Part shown: positions 40,713 to 48,801 of the stretch, in pieces | Layout: each line of letters begins with the position of its first letter | Numbering within the stretch: position 1 is the stretch's first letter | NCBI GenBank assembly: GCA_910588335.1 | Contig: CAJUQV010000015.1 | Location: 14,632-78,631, forward strand | From: an uncultured Ruminiclostridium sp. | GTDB taxonomy: Bacteria; Bacillota; Clostridia; Oscillospirales; Ruminococcaceae | Length of the DNA stretch: 64,000 nt | Direction: 5' to 3' | The notes under the pieces: generated by a model | Seen by the model: the letters and a program-made list of their open reading frames with translations, nothing else | Database searches by the model: none | Told to the model about the DNA's origin: nothing | Position numbers and translations under genes: made by a program

Positions 40713-43112
40713 ATGACATCACCGTACACATCCGAAGAAATAATTAAGCAAATGAAGGGGATTCTGGAGTTCGATTTCAGAACGTCACCCAAAGAAGCTA
40801 CCAACAAACAGATTTATAAGGCTTTGTCAAAGATAGTGGTAAGCCACCTTAAGGAAAAGCGCCACAGATTTATGACCAAGTGCAACTCCCAGGGGAAAAA
40901 GCAGGTTTATTACATCTCCATGGAGTTCCTTATGGGTCGTTCTCTTAAGACCAATCTGTATAACCTCGGAATGAGCGAGGAGGTTGAAAAGGCTGTTAAG
41001 GAAACTTTCAATGTGAAGATGGACAGCATTTATGATGAGGAACCCGACGCAGGTCTTGGAAACGGCGGCCTCGGACGTCTTGCCGCCTGCTATATGGACG
41101 GTCTCGCTACCTGTGCACTGCCCGCCACCGGATATTCCCTTCTTTACGAATACGGAATATTTAAACAGAAGATAATGGAGGGCTGGCAGACGGAGCTTCC
41201 CGACGCATGGCTCCCCGGCGGGGAAGTATGGCTGGCTCAGGTGCCCGATCAGGCGATTCAGGTTCACTTTGACGGTGAGATACAGGAAAGCTGGGCGGAT
41301 AATTATCATTCGGTGAATCATGTCAACTATACTACCGTAAACGCCGTTCCATACGATATGTATGTAAGCGGATATGACAGCGAGGGCGTGTCAAAGCTGC
41401 GCCTTTGGAGCGCACAAGGCATGAGCTTCGATATGGGCGCCTTCAACAGCGGCAACTACGGAGATGCCATAGGAGCCAACAACATAGCTCACTCCCTTAC
41501 AAAGGTGCTTTACCCCAATGACAACCATCTGGACGGAAAAGCCCTGAGACTTCGTCAGCAATATTTTATGTGCGCCGCTTCCATAGGCGACATAGTAATG
41601 CGTCATATGAATATATACGGAACATTGGACAATCTCTACGAAAAGATTGCCATACATGTTAACGATACACACCCGACTCTCGCTATTCCCGAGCTGATGA
41701 GAATAATGCTGGACGAATGCGGTTATAGCTGGGCAAAGGCGTGGCATATTGTCACAAACACTTTCGCATACACCAACCACACCGTAATGGCCGAAGCATT
41801 GGAAAAATGGGACGAGACGATGCTCAAAAACATTCTTCCCCGCATCTACACCATTATATGCGAAATAAACCGCCGCTACTGCGAAGGCTTAAGAAATCGT
41901 CTCGGTGACGACGGAAAGGTAGCCAGAATGTCAATTGTGAGCAACAGCCAGATCAAGATGGCCAATCTCTGCGTTGACGCCTGTCACTCGGTAAACGGCG
42001 TTTCCAAGCTTCACAGCGAGATAATCAAGGAAAGCGTTTTCAAGGATGAATATGACGATAAGCCCGTTAAGTTCAAGAACGTAACTAACGGTATTGCTTA
42101 CAGAAGATGGCTTTTACAGTCCAACAAGGGACTCACCGATCTGCTTACCGAATGTATAGGCGACGGATTTAAAAAGAACGCTTCCGATCTTGAGCACTTT
42201 CGTCTTTTCAGAAAAGACGAGAATGTGCTTAAAAAGCTTGCCGCAATAAAGCGTGAAAACAAAATTGCTTTTGCAAATTACGTTGAGAAAACTACGGGAA
42301 GAAAACTCAATGTCGACAGTATTTTCGACGTTCAAGTAAAGCGTCTGCATGAGTACAAGCGTCAGCAGCTTAACGCCATGAACATTATAGCGGATTATAA
42401 CTACCTGTTGGAGAATCCCGACGCGGAATTTGTTCCAAAAACATATATTTTTGCTTCAAAGGCCGCTCCCGGATATTATATGGCAAAGCAAATAATCAAA
42501 ATGATCTGGTGCCTTGGAGAGGAGATCAGACAGAATCCAAAAATCAGCGATAAATTAAGCGTTGTTTTCTTGGAAGATTACCGTGTTACGCTGTCCGAAA
42601 TACTTATGCCTGCCAGTGAAATTTCCGAGCAGATTTCTCTTGCGGGGACGGAGGCTTCCGGCACCGGCAATATGAAGCTTATGCTTAACGGCGCGGTTAC
42701 TATGGGCACTTTCGACGGCGCAAATGTTGAGATATGCGAACAGGTGGGAAGGGATAATATTTTCATTTTCGGAATGGACGCCCGCGAGGTGGACGTGATG
42801 AGAGCGAACGGTTATGCTCCCGAAGGCTATTATACCGGTAATCCCGTTATATCGGGCGCTATAAACAGAATGTACAGCGGTATAAACGGCGCAAAGTTCG
42901 ACGAGGTGGCCAATTCTCTTCGGTTTACCGACCAGTACATGGCGCTGGCTGATTTCGACAGCTACCGCGAGGCTCAGAAAAAGGCTTCCGAAGCCTATAA
43001 GGATATACTGCGCTGGAACGAAATGTCTCTGATGAACATTGCGGGTGCGGGAGTATTCTCTGCGGACAGAGCGGTTTTAGATTATGCAAGGACAATCTGG
43101 AACCTTATTTAG
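40713..43112 (+). CDS. glgP: Glycogen/maltodextrin phosphorylase
   Basis: 799 residues, typical for GT35. It cleaves alpha-1,4-glucans with phosphate to glucose-1-phosphate. Features: YYISMEFLMGRSL near the start, EEPDAGLGNGGLGRLAACYMD, NDTHPTLAIPELMR, and the PLP-binding site EASGTGNMKLMLNG with the Schiff-base Lys near residue 655. Start at 40713 has GAAGGAATGCT upstream; ATG at 40695 lacks an RBS. The following GH13 gene, 73 bp on across a strong hairpin, would trim branches or cyclodextrins, so both form a glucan-degrading unit. No ADP-glucose synthesis gene is in the window. Confidence 0.95.
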   Translation: MTSPYTSEEIIKQMKGILEFDFRTSPKEATNKQIYKALSKIVVSHLKEKRHRFMTKCNSQGKKQVYYISMEFLMGRSLKTNLYNLGMSEEVEKAVKETFNVKMDSIYDEEPDAGLGNGGLGRLAACYMDGLATCALPATGYSLLYEYGIFKQKIMEGWQTELPDAWLPGGEVWLAQVPDQAIQVHFDGEIQESWADNYHSVNHVNYTTVNAVPYDMYVSGYDSEGVSKLRLWSAQGMSFDMGAFNSGNYGDAIGANNIAHSLTKVLYPNDNHLDGKALRLRQQYFMCAASIGDIVMRHMNIYGTLDNLYEKIAIHVNDTHPTLAIPELMRIMLDECGYSWAKAWHIVTNTFAYTNHTVMAEALEKWDETMLKNILPRIYTIICEINRRYCEGLRNRLGDDGKVARMSIVSNSQIKMANLCVDACHSVNGVSKLHSEIIKESVFKDEYDDKPVKFKNVTNGIAYRRWLLQSNKGLTDLLTECIGDGFKKNASDLEHFRLFRKDENVLKKLAAIKRENKIAFANYVEKTTGRKLNVDSIFDVQVKRLHEYKRQQLNAMNIIADYNYLLENPDAEFVPKTYIFASKAAPGYYMAKQIIKMIWCLGEEIRQNPKISDKLSVVFLEDYRVTLSEILMPASEISEQISLAGTEASGTGNMKLMLNGAVTMGTFDGANVEICEQVGRDNIFIFGMDAREVDVMRANGYAPEGYYTGNPVISGAINRMYSGINGAKFDEVANSLRFTDQYMALADFDSYREAQKKASEAYKDILRWNEMSLMNIAGAGVFSADRAVLDYARTIWNLI

Positions 43113-43124
43113 TTTGATACCGTA

Positions 43125-43166
43125 ATACTGCGGTGCAGTTAAAGCACCGCAGTATCGTTATATTTT
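43125..43166 (+). terminator. Strong intergenic hairpin between glgP and the GH13 gene
   Basis: Perfect 12-bp arms ATACTGCGGTGC/GCACCGCAGTAT with a 7-nt loop, then CGTTATATTTT. It could terminate a fraction of transcripts or stabilise the glgP message. Confidence 0.65.
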
Positions 43167-43185
43167 AAAGAAAGGGTAGTATTAT

Positions 43186-45084
43186 ATGAGCGTATCTATT
43201 TATGATTGTTTTGACAGTTATTATAAGTCTCCCTTCGGTGCGGTGGAAAGAAACACGAAAATTGACTTCTGTCTTAATATACCCATATCTCATCACGTTA
43301 CCGAATGTTCGGTGGTAATGTTCCGACCCGGGTTTAAGGAAAAATTTTCCGCTTTGGAAAACGAAGGTGAGAAAGAAATAAACGGTGAAAAATTCTATGT
43401 ATATAAAGGTTCGTATACACCCGAACACACGGGACTGCACCACTATTATTTTACTTTGACGGGAAACTGCGGCCGTCGATATATTAAACGTCAGGGTGCT
43501 TCTTTCGGAGGCTTTGACAACGGGGAGTTGTTTCAGCTTACAGTGTATGAGGAAGGAATGACTACTCCGGAATGGCTTAAGGGCGGGGTTATGTACCAGA
43601 TTTTTCCCGATCGTTTTGCCAAAGGAACGCCGGATCCCGAAAACGAGCCGCAGATGCCCGTGGACAGACAAATGCATTTAAATTGGAACGAGCTTCCGGT
43701 GTGGCAGCCAAACGAAAATGGCGTTGTTACCAACAGTGACTATTTTGGGGGCAATTTACAGGGTGTAAAGGAAAAACTGCCTTATTTAAAAAGCCTTGGA
43801 GTTACCTGTATTTATTTTAATCCCATTTTTGAGTCACACGAAAACCATCGTTACAGTACAGCAAACTATGAAAAGATAGATATATTGATGGGAACCGAGG
43901 AAGAGTTTATCGAATTATGCCAAAAAGCGGGCGAAATGGGAATAAAAATAATATTGGACGGGGTATTCAGTCATACGGGAGCAGACTCCGTATATTTCAA
44001 CAAATTCGGAAGATACGGGGAGCACAGCGGCGCCTTCCGCGATTCCGAAAGTCCTTATCGTCAATGGTACAGCTTTATAAATTATCCCAACACCTACGAA
44101 AGCTGGTGGGGCTTTACCAATCTGCCAAACGTAAACGAAAACAATCCGTCTTATACCGAATATATCTGCGGCGACGGCGGAATTTTACAGAAGTGGATAA
44201 AAGCGGGGGCAGCGGGCTGGCGTCTTGACGTTGCCGACGAGTTGCCGGACGAGTTTATAGACAGCCTCAGGATTGCGGTTAAGAAGATGGGCGACGATAA
44301 GGTGATTTACGGCGAGGTGTGGGAGGACGCTTCAAATAAAGAAAGCTACGGTCTTCGCCGCCGATATCTTACCGGAAAACAGTTGGACAGCGTTATGAAT
44401 TACCCCTTCAGGGAGTGTATATTGAACTATGTTAAATATTCGGATCCCACACCTCTTAGGGACGGAATAATGACGATTATAGAGCACTATCCCAAGCCCT
44501 GTGTGGATATACTGATGAACTTTCTTTCAACGCACGACACCGAAAGGGCGATTACAAGACTTGCAGGCGAGGATATAGCGTGGAATGACAGAAAGTGGCA
44601 GTCGGAGCACCGGCTGTCGCCGTCGCAGTATGCGTATGGATCGGCGCTTATGAAGTGCGCTATGGTGCTGCAATTTTTCTTGCCCGGAATACCGTGTATT
44701 TATTATGCGGACGAAGCCGGGCTTGAGGGATATAAGGATCCGTTCTGCCGTAGGCCTTACCCTTGGGGCGAGGAGGACAAGAGCTTGATTGCCTTTACGT
44801 CTGAGCTGAGCCGCATCCGCGGTACAAGCAAGGCGTTTGCGCGAGGAAGCATGAGGTTTGTTGAGGTGACTCCGGAATACTGTATTTTCAGGCGCGAAGA
44901 TAAAGAAGTGGGAGAAGCGGCGGTAATTTATCTTAACAAGTCGCATAAGGCAAGGAACTTTTTGCTTCATGAAACGGTTGGAAGCTGTCAAGGCTTCAGA
45001 GTAATCAGACATGAGAGTGAGAGAGTATGCGGAAAGCTGCATGTATCGCCGTTTGATTATGATGTGGTGCTTATAAAGCTGTAA
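43186..45084 (+). CDS. GH13 alpha-glycosidase (neopullulanase/cyclomaltodextrinase type)
   Basis: 632 residues, cytosolic. An N-terminal beta domain (about 1-122; CBM34-like) precedes the catalytic barrel starting MYQIFPDRFA. Family regions: ILDGVFSHTG, GWRLDVADELP with the nucleophile Asp348, GEVWED with acid/base Glu377, and LSTHDTERA with the third Asp. FNPIFESHENHRYSTANYEKI is typical of cyclomaltodextrinase/neopullulanase. It hydrolyses cyclodextrins, pullulan or maltodextrins. Partner of the phosphorylase upstream. RBS AAAGAAAGGGTAGTATTAT before the ATG. Confidence 0.93.
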   Translation: MSVSIYDCFDSYYKSPFGAVERNTKIDFCLNIPISHHVTECSVVMFRPGFKEKFSALENEGEKEINGEKFYVYKGSYTPEHTGLHHYYFTLTGNCGRRYIKRQGASFGGFDNGELFQLTVYEEGMTTPEWLKGGVMYQIFPDRFAKGTPDPENEPQMPVDRQMHLNWNELPVWQPNENGVVTNSDYFGGNLQGVKEKLPYLKSLGVTCIYFNPIFESHENHRYSTANYEKIDILMGTEEEFIELCQKAGEMGIKIILDGVFSHTGADSVYFNKFGRYGEHSGAFRDSESPYRQWYSFINYPNTYESWWGFTNLPNVNENNPSYTEYICGDGGILQKWIKAGAAGWRLDVADELPDEFIDSLRIAVKKMGDDKVIYGEVWEDASNKESYGLRRRYLTGKQLDSVMNYPFRECILNYVKYSDPTPLRDGIMTIIEHYPKPCVDILMNFLSTHDTERAITRLAGEDIAWNDRKWQSEHRLSPSQYAYGSALMKCAMVLQFFLPGIPCIYYADEAGLEGYKDPFCRRPYPWGEEDKSLIAFTSELSRIRGTSKAFARGSMRFVEVTPEYCIFRREDKEVGEAAVIYLNKSHKARNFLLHETVGSCQGFRVIRHESERVCGKLHVSPFDYDVVLIKL

Positions 45085-45107
45085 AAAAATTGATTTGAGG
45101 TTTTAAG

Positions 45108-45160
45108 TAATCTTTGGTCATCTGTATTATTGGACTGTACCTTGACTAAAGATTGGTATA
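45108..45160. repeat. Single-hairpin family-A relative
   Basis: AATCTTTGGTCATC pairs with GACTAAAGATT around GTATTATTGGACTGTACC, ending GGTAT. Same loop type as 20205-20258. Confidence 0.65.
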
Positions 45161-45189
45161 AGCGGCTTTGCATAATTATAATAGTTTTT

Positions 45190-45220
45190 CGGCAGGAATG
45201 AAATTCCTGCCGATTTTTTT
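45190..45220 (+). terminator. Rho-independent terminator
   Basis: CGGCAGGAAT/ATTCCTGCCG with loop GAA and TTTTTTT tail, directly upstream of the GntR-ABC promoter. Confidence 0.88.
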
Positions 45221-45239
45221 AAAATTATTTAAAAAGGTA

Positions 45240-45283
45240 TTGACAAAACTGTATAAACTGTATATAATTAAACTATACAGTTT
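45240..45283 (+). promoter_or_regulatory. Promoter and operator of the GntR-ABC operon
   Basis: TTGACA (45240-45245), 17 nt, TATAAT (45263-45268). AAACTGTATA occurs as a direct repeat (45246 and 45255) in the spacer and as the inverse TATACAGTTT at 45274-45283, straddling the -10 region. This is a good autoregulatory site for the YtrA-type GntR protein encoded next. Confidence 0.8.
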
Positions 45284-45311
45284 AAGGTAAAAAAGAGAGG
45301 AGGCGAAAGCG

Positions 45312-45704
45312 ATGACTGTCATAATCGACAACAAAAGCGGCGCTCCGATATACGATCAGATATATTCACAGATAAAAAACCAGATAATAAGCGGCGCGTT
45401 AAAAGAGAACGAAATGCTGCCGTCCATAAGGGGATTGGCGAAGGACTTGAAGATAAGCTTCGTTACCACCAAGCGTGCTTATGACGAACTGGAGAGAGAG
45501 GGATTCATATATACGATTCAGGCGAAGGGCTGTTACGTGGCGCCGAAAAACGTTGAATTGCTCCGTGAGGAAAACCTGAAAAGGATTGAGGGGCATATTG
45601 AGGAGATAGTACGGCTTTCCGCCGCCTGCAATCTGGCCAAAAGCGATATAAAGGAGATGTTGGATTTTGCGTTTGAAGCGGAAAAGGAGGAGAATCAGGC
45701 TTGA
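45312..45704 (+). CDS. GntR-family (YtrA subfamily) repressor
   Basis: 130 residues. Winged-helix DNA-binding domain (about 10-72: PIYDQIYSQIKNQIISGALK, LPSIRGLAKDLKISFVTTKR, YDELEREGFIYTIQAKG) and a short helical tail, the size of YtrA-type regulators, which control adjacent ABC transporter genes in response to antibiotic or envelope stress. The ABC ATPase and permease genes follow. RBS GAGAGGAGGCGAAAGCG before the ATG. The operator at 45240-45283 fits self-control. The last base of the stop codon abuts a hairpin repeat that may attenuate the downstream genes. Confidence 0.9.
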   Translation: MTVIIDNKSGAPIYDQIYSQIKNQIISGALKENEMLPSIRGLAKDLKISFVTTKRAYDELEREGFIYTIQAKGCYVAPKNVELLREENLKRIEGHIEEIVRLSAACNLAKSDIKEMLDFAFEAEKEENQA

Positions 45705-45748
45705 TACCAATCTTTGGCCAAGTCTATAAAATGATTGAAGATTGGTAT
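45704..45748. repeat. Single-hairpin family-A repeat inside the GntR-ABC operon
   Basis: ATACCAATCTTTGGCCAAGT paired with GATTGAAGATTGGTAT. It begins at the stop codon of the regulator gene and may reduce transcription of the ABC genes. Confidence 0.72.
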
Positions 45749-45807
45749 GAGTATTCGGCACAAACGTATCTTAACGTATCTTACAGAGGAAAGGAGTTTT
45801 CATAAAA

Positions 45808-46665
45808 ATGACTAACGCTTTGGAAATTAAAAATCTGTCTAAGAAATTCAAAAGTTTTAAACTGGACAACGTTAATCTGACGCTGCCTTCGGGCTGCATT
45901 ATGGGGCTGATCGGCGAAAACGGAGCAGGGAAGAGTACTCTTATAAAGCTTATTCTCAATATTCTCCATAAGGACGATGGCACTGTTACCATACTCGGAA
46001 GGGACAACACCGACAATATCAGACTGACCAAAGAGGAAGTGGGCGTTGTTACCGACGAAGTGGGGATACCCGAATGTCTTAAGGCGGAGCAGGTGGGGAA
46101 AATAATGAAACACACCTTCAGGTACTGGGACGAAAAGGCCTTTGACAATTATCTTGTAAAGCTTGACATACCGAGAGACAAGCAATTCAAGGATTTTTCA
46201 CGCGGCACTAAAATGAAATTGGGCATAGCGGCGGCATTGTCTCATAAAAGCAGGCTTTTGCTGCTGGACGAGGCAACGAGCGGACTCGATCCCGTTGTAA
46301 GGGACGAGGTTGTGGATATGCTGAGCGATTTTACCCGCGACGAAGGTCACTCGATACTTATTTCTTCCCATATCGTAAGCGATCTTGAAAAGCTGTGCGA
46401 TTATATTGCGTTTCTTCACAAGGGAAAGCTGCTGCTGTGCGAGGAAAAAGACAGACTTTTGGAGGAGTACTGCGTAGTACGCGGGGAAAAAGGAATTTTG
46501 GCGGGAATCGACTCCAAGGCAGTGCTCAACAAAAAAGAAACGCCTTATTCGGAAGAGGGGATTATTTTAAGAAAGGCGGCGCCGAAAAACGCTGCGGTCA
46601 GCCCTATCAGCATTGAAGAACTGTTTATTTATATGGTAAAGGGAGAAAGGAGCGATACTTTATGA
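45808..46665 (+). CDS. ABC transporter ATPase (YtrB type)
   Basis: 285 residues. Walker A GENGAGKST at about 35-43, signature FSRGTKMKLG (drug-exporter variety), Walker B LLLLDEATSGLD and switch His in LISSHIVSDLEKL are all intact. The last 70 residues form the accessory domain seen in lantibiotic/drug-exporter ATPases. It should drive the permease encoded next (four-base overlap). Control by the upstream GntR protein suggests a role in drug or envelope stress response. RBS AGAGGAAAGGAGTTTTCATAAA before the ATG. Confidence 0.92.
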   Translation: MTNALEIKNLSKKFKSFKLDNVNLTLPSGCIMGLIGENGAGKSTLIKLILNILHKDDGTVTILGRDNTDNIRLTKEEVGVVTDEVGIPECLKAEQVGKIMKHTFRYWDEKAFDNYLVKLDIPRDKQFKDFSRGTKMKLGIAAALSHKSRLLLLDEATSGLDPVVRDEVVDMLSDFTRDEGHSILISSHIVSDLEKLCDYIAFLHKGKLLLCEEKDRLLEEYCVVRGEKGILAGIDSKAVLNKKETPYSEEGIILRKAAPKNAAVSPISIEELFIYMVKGERSDTL

Positions 46666-47285
46666 AGGCGCTTTTGCTTAAAGACTTTTATATGATGAAA
46701 AAATACTGTCGTTCTTATTTATTGGTTATGATTATATTCGCCGGACTTTCAGTCTTTGACCCAACGTGGAGGACGTCCTCGCTTTCCCTGCTTTGTCTTA
46801 TGGCGGCGATGATGCCCGTAACGCTTCTGGCATATGATGAGAGGAGCCATTGGAACGAATACTGTGCGGCATTGCCTTACGGAAAAGAGGCCTTTGTTTC
46901 CTCAAAGTATGTTTTGTGCCTTATTAACCAACTGGCGGTTATGGCGGTTTTTGGAGTGCTTTGGTCGATAAGCGGCGGAAACAGTATGAACGAGTTTTTT
47001 ATGACGGCGTCCGTTGGATTTTGCTGCTCCTGCTTTTCCATGGCGGTAATATTTCCCTTTGTGCTGTGGCTGGGGGTAGAAAAGGGACGAGTGCTTTATT
47101 ATGTCTTTATTGTTATCGGTTTCGGGGCTTCGGCACTGCTGAAGAGTTTTTCTGTCAGCGAAAGTATTGATATCAAGACGTTTTTTGATATCCTGACGGT
47201 GGCGCTTCCTGTTCTGAGCGTATTGGTTTATATCGTGTCATGGGTTATTTCGGTGATTATTTACGGTAAAAGGGAGATGAGGTAA
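46662..47285 (+). CDS. ABC-2 type permease (six-helix)
   Basis: 207 residues, overlapping the ATPase gene by four bases (ATGA). Six hydrophobic helices; MKALLLKDFYMMKKYCRSYLL is the typical amphipathic start of ABC2_membrane_5-type permeases and LAYDERSHWNEYCAALPYGK matches their conserved N-terminal loop. It forms the membrane part of the GntR-controlled transporter. Substrate unknown. The stop is 48 bp from the convergent GNAT gene, with a solo family-C end between them. Confidence 0.85.
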   Translation: MKALLLKDFYMMKKYCRSYLLVMIIFAGLSVFDPTWRTSSLSLLCLMAAMMPVTLLAYDERSHWNEYCAALPYGKEAFVSSKYVLCLINQLAVMAVFGVLWSISGGNSMNEFFMTASVGFCCSCFSMAVIFPFVLWLGVEKGRVLYYVFIVIGFGASALLKSFSVSESIDIKTFFDILTVALPVLSVLVYIVSWVISVIIYGKREMR

Positions 47286-47289
47286 AACG

Positions 47290-47329
47290 GAAAGAAAATC
47301 CACGCACAAATCCTATGAATACAAGCTCT
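47290..47329. repeat. Solo right end of a family-C repeat
   Basis: GAAAATCCACGCACAAATCC followed by TATGAATACAAGCTCT, between convergent genes. Confidence 0.65.
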
Positions 47330-47333
47330 CAGC

Positions 47334-48236
47334 TTACAGCAGGCTTTTTTTCGCCATCATATAGTAAACGCATATTTTATAGCCAGCATATCCGTACAGC
47401 CTGTCCAGTCCCGTGTATGTATACCCCAGGTAGGCTTCCTTCATTCCCGCTTCTTTAAGATACTTTGTTCCGAGAATAACAAGGTTTACGGCAATGTGGC
47501 GTCCTTGAAAAGAACGTTTTACAACGGTACAGCCAATGCTGCCCAAGCCTTTTTCTTCCGCTTCCAAATCACAGATCAGCGCTCCCACGGTTTCGCCGTT
47601 TAAAACGGCTATCAGAATCTTTTCACTGCCGGTTCCCTTATAAAGATCTTTGTTTTTGTAATATTGCGTAAATTCTTCAAAGGCATTATCGCTGCATTCA
47701 CATACCGAGTCCATATCGGCAATTTCCGCCCATCTGTAATTGATTCCGTCTATTGCTTCGCCCACAAAGCGTTCGTTATGGGTAAAATCTTTTAATTCAA
47801 ATCTCATATCAAAGCAATCGCAGTTCCATGAATGCTCATAACCTCTTTTAGTAAAGAACGCGGCGGCGGAATCGTCAATATTTGTGTATAAGTTTTCGTT
47901 TTCGGTTTTAAAATATCTTTTGTTGGTGGGAACTCCCGGCATAAGGTAATCGAATCCCGCGCCTATTACAATTTCGTCGAAGCCGCATTTTTTTACCGTT
48001 TGTTCGGATAAAGCCAAAAGCTCGCTTCCAAGGCCCTTGTTTCGATACTTTTTATCCGTTCCGAAAAGGATTACGGTATTTCCGTTGATTACCGACACGC
48101 CGATAAGTTTACCGTTTTCGTCTCTTTTATAAATATTTTTGTTATTCTTGTTTCCGAGGATATCGAGTACGGTATCTTTGTCACGCACTATAAACGGAAA
48201 GTTTTCTTTAAAGAATGTGAATAGTTCTTGTATCAT
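47334..48236 (-). CDS. GNAT acetyltransferase with two GNAT domains
   Basis: 300 residues. The N-terminal GNAT domain has the acetyl-CoA loop TDKKYRNKGLGSELLALSEQ (R-x-x-G-x-G), the C-terminal one has SIGCTVVKRSFQGRHIAVNLV, a looser version (Q-G-R-H). Duplicated GNAT proteins of this kind acetylate unknown amines or protein N-termini. Start at 48236 set by AAGGAGACTTCAA; the extended frame is unsupported. It is a single-gene unit, convergent with the ABC operon. Confidence 0.82.
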   Translation of the reverse strand: MIQELFTFFKENFPFIVRDKDTVLDILGNKNNKNIYKRDENGKLIGVSVINGNTVILFGTDKKYRNKGLGSELLALSEQTVKKCGFDEIVIGAGFDYLMPGVPTNKRYFKTENENLYTNIDDSAAAFFTKRGYEHSWNCDCFDMRFELKDFTHNERFVGEAIDGINYRWAEIADMDSVCECSDNAFEEFTQYYKNKDLYKGTGSEKILIAVLNGETVGALICDLEAEEKGLGSIGCTVVKRSFQGRHIAVNLVILGTKYLKEAGMKEAYLGYTYTGLDRLYGYAGYKICVYYMMAKKSLL

Positions 48237-48337
48237 TTGAAGTCTCCTTAAAACAGCGGTTATTATGCCTCGCACTATTTTTATTTAATTTAACCTATTG
48301 TCAATAGATTGAATTAAAATCAATATCAATATCAATG

Positions 48338-48590
48338 CACACGTCTTTTCGGCAGATTTTGCCGCTGACTGCGTTATATTTTTTACATGCTTATCGAGTA
48401 ATACCAACTGTGAAAATTTGCCTTGTCATTGATAAAATATGCTCGAAAATCCACGTACAAATCCTATGGGCACAAGTTTTAAAAACCTGTCTTCACAAGA
48501 TTTGTGCGTGGATTTCAAGCGTTTTTCGCAGAGGACAAGTTACGGTGCAGTCATCGAAAAATTTATCGATGACTGCGAATACCGGTTATC
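48338..48590. repeat. Two family-C elements side by side
   Basis: 48338-48480 runs from CACGTCTTTTCGGCAGATTT to GAAAATCCACGTACAAATCC and ACAAGTTT. 48482-48590 starts AACCTGTCTTCACAAGATTT in the opposite orientation and fades after CGATGACTGCGAATA. They fill the 358-bp gap between the GNAT gene and copA, so nothing else is left there. Confidence 0.72.
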
Positions 48591-48594
48591 AGCT

Positions 48595-48801
48595 TTATTT
48601 TATTTCCGTTACCTCATACCCCGCGTCTTCAACCGCTTTTTTGAGAATTTCGTCGCTTACCTCTTCGCTCAGCTCTATGGACGCGGTTTTTGTATCGAGA
48701 TTTACCGTTGCTTTCACTCCGGTCAAGCCGTTAAGCGCTTGTTCCACCCTCGCACTGCAATGGCCGCAGCTCATTCCCTCGATTGTCATTGTTTTGTTCA
48801 T
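48595..48801 (-). CDS. copZ: Nested CopZ copper chaperone, in frame in copA
   Basis: 68 residues starting at an internal ATG of the copA reading frame (MNKTMTIEGMSCGHCSARVE). Immediately upstream the copA codons spell AAAGGAGGAAATATT, an optimal ribosome-binding site with seven-base spacing. Length and sequence (Cys motif GMSCGHC, VNLDTKTASIEL) are those of a complete CopZ, which carries Cu(I) to CopA. The arrangement implies two products: a CopA-CopZ fusion and free CopZ from internal initiation. Alternatively the ancestral copA stop was recently lost and only the fusion matters; protein evidence is needed. Confidence 0.7.
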   Translation of the reverse strand: MNKTMTIEGMSCGHCSARVEQALNGLTGVKATVNLDTKTASIELSEEVSDEILKKAVEDAGYEVTEIK

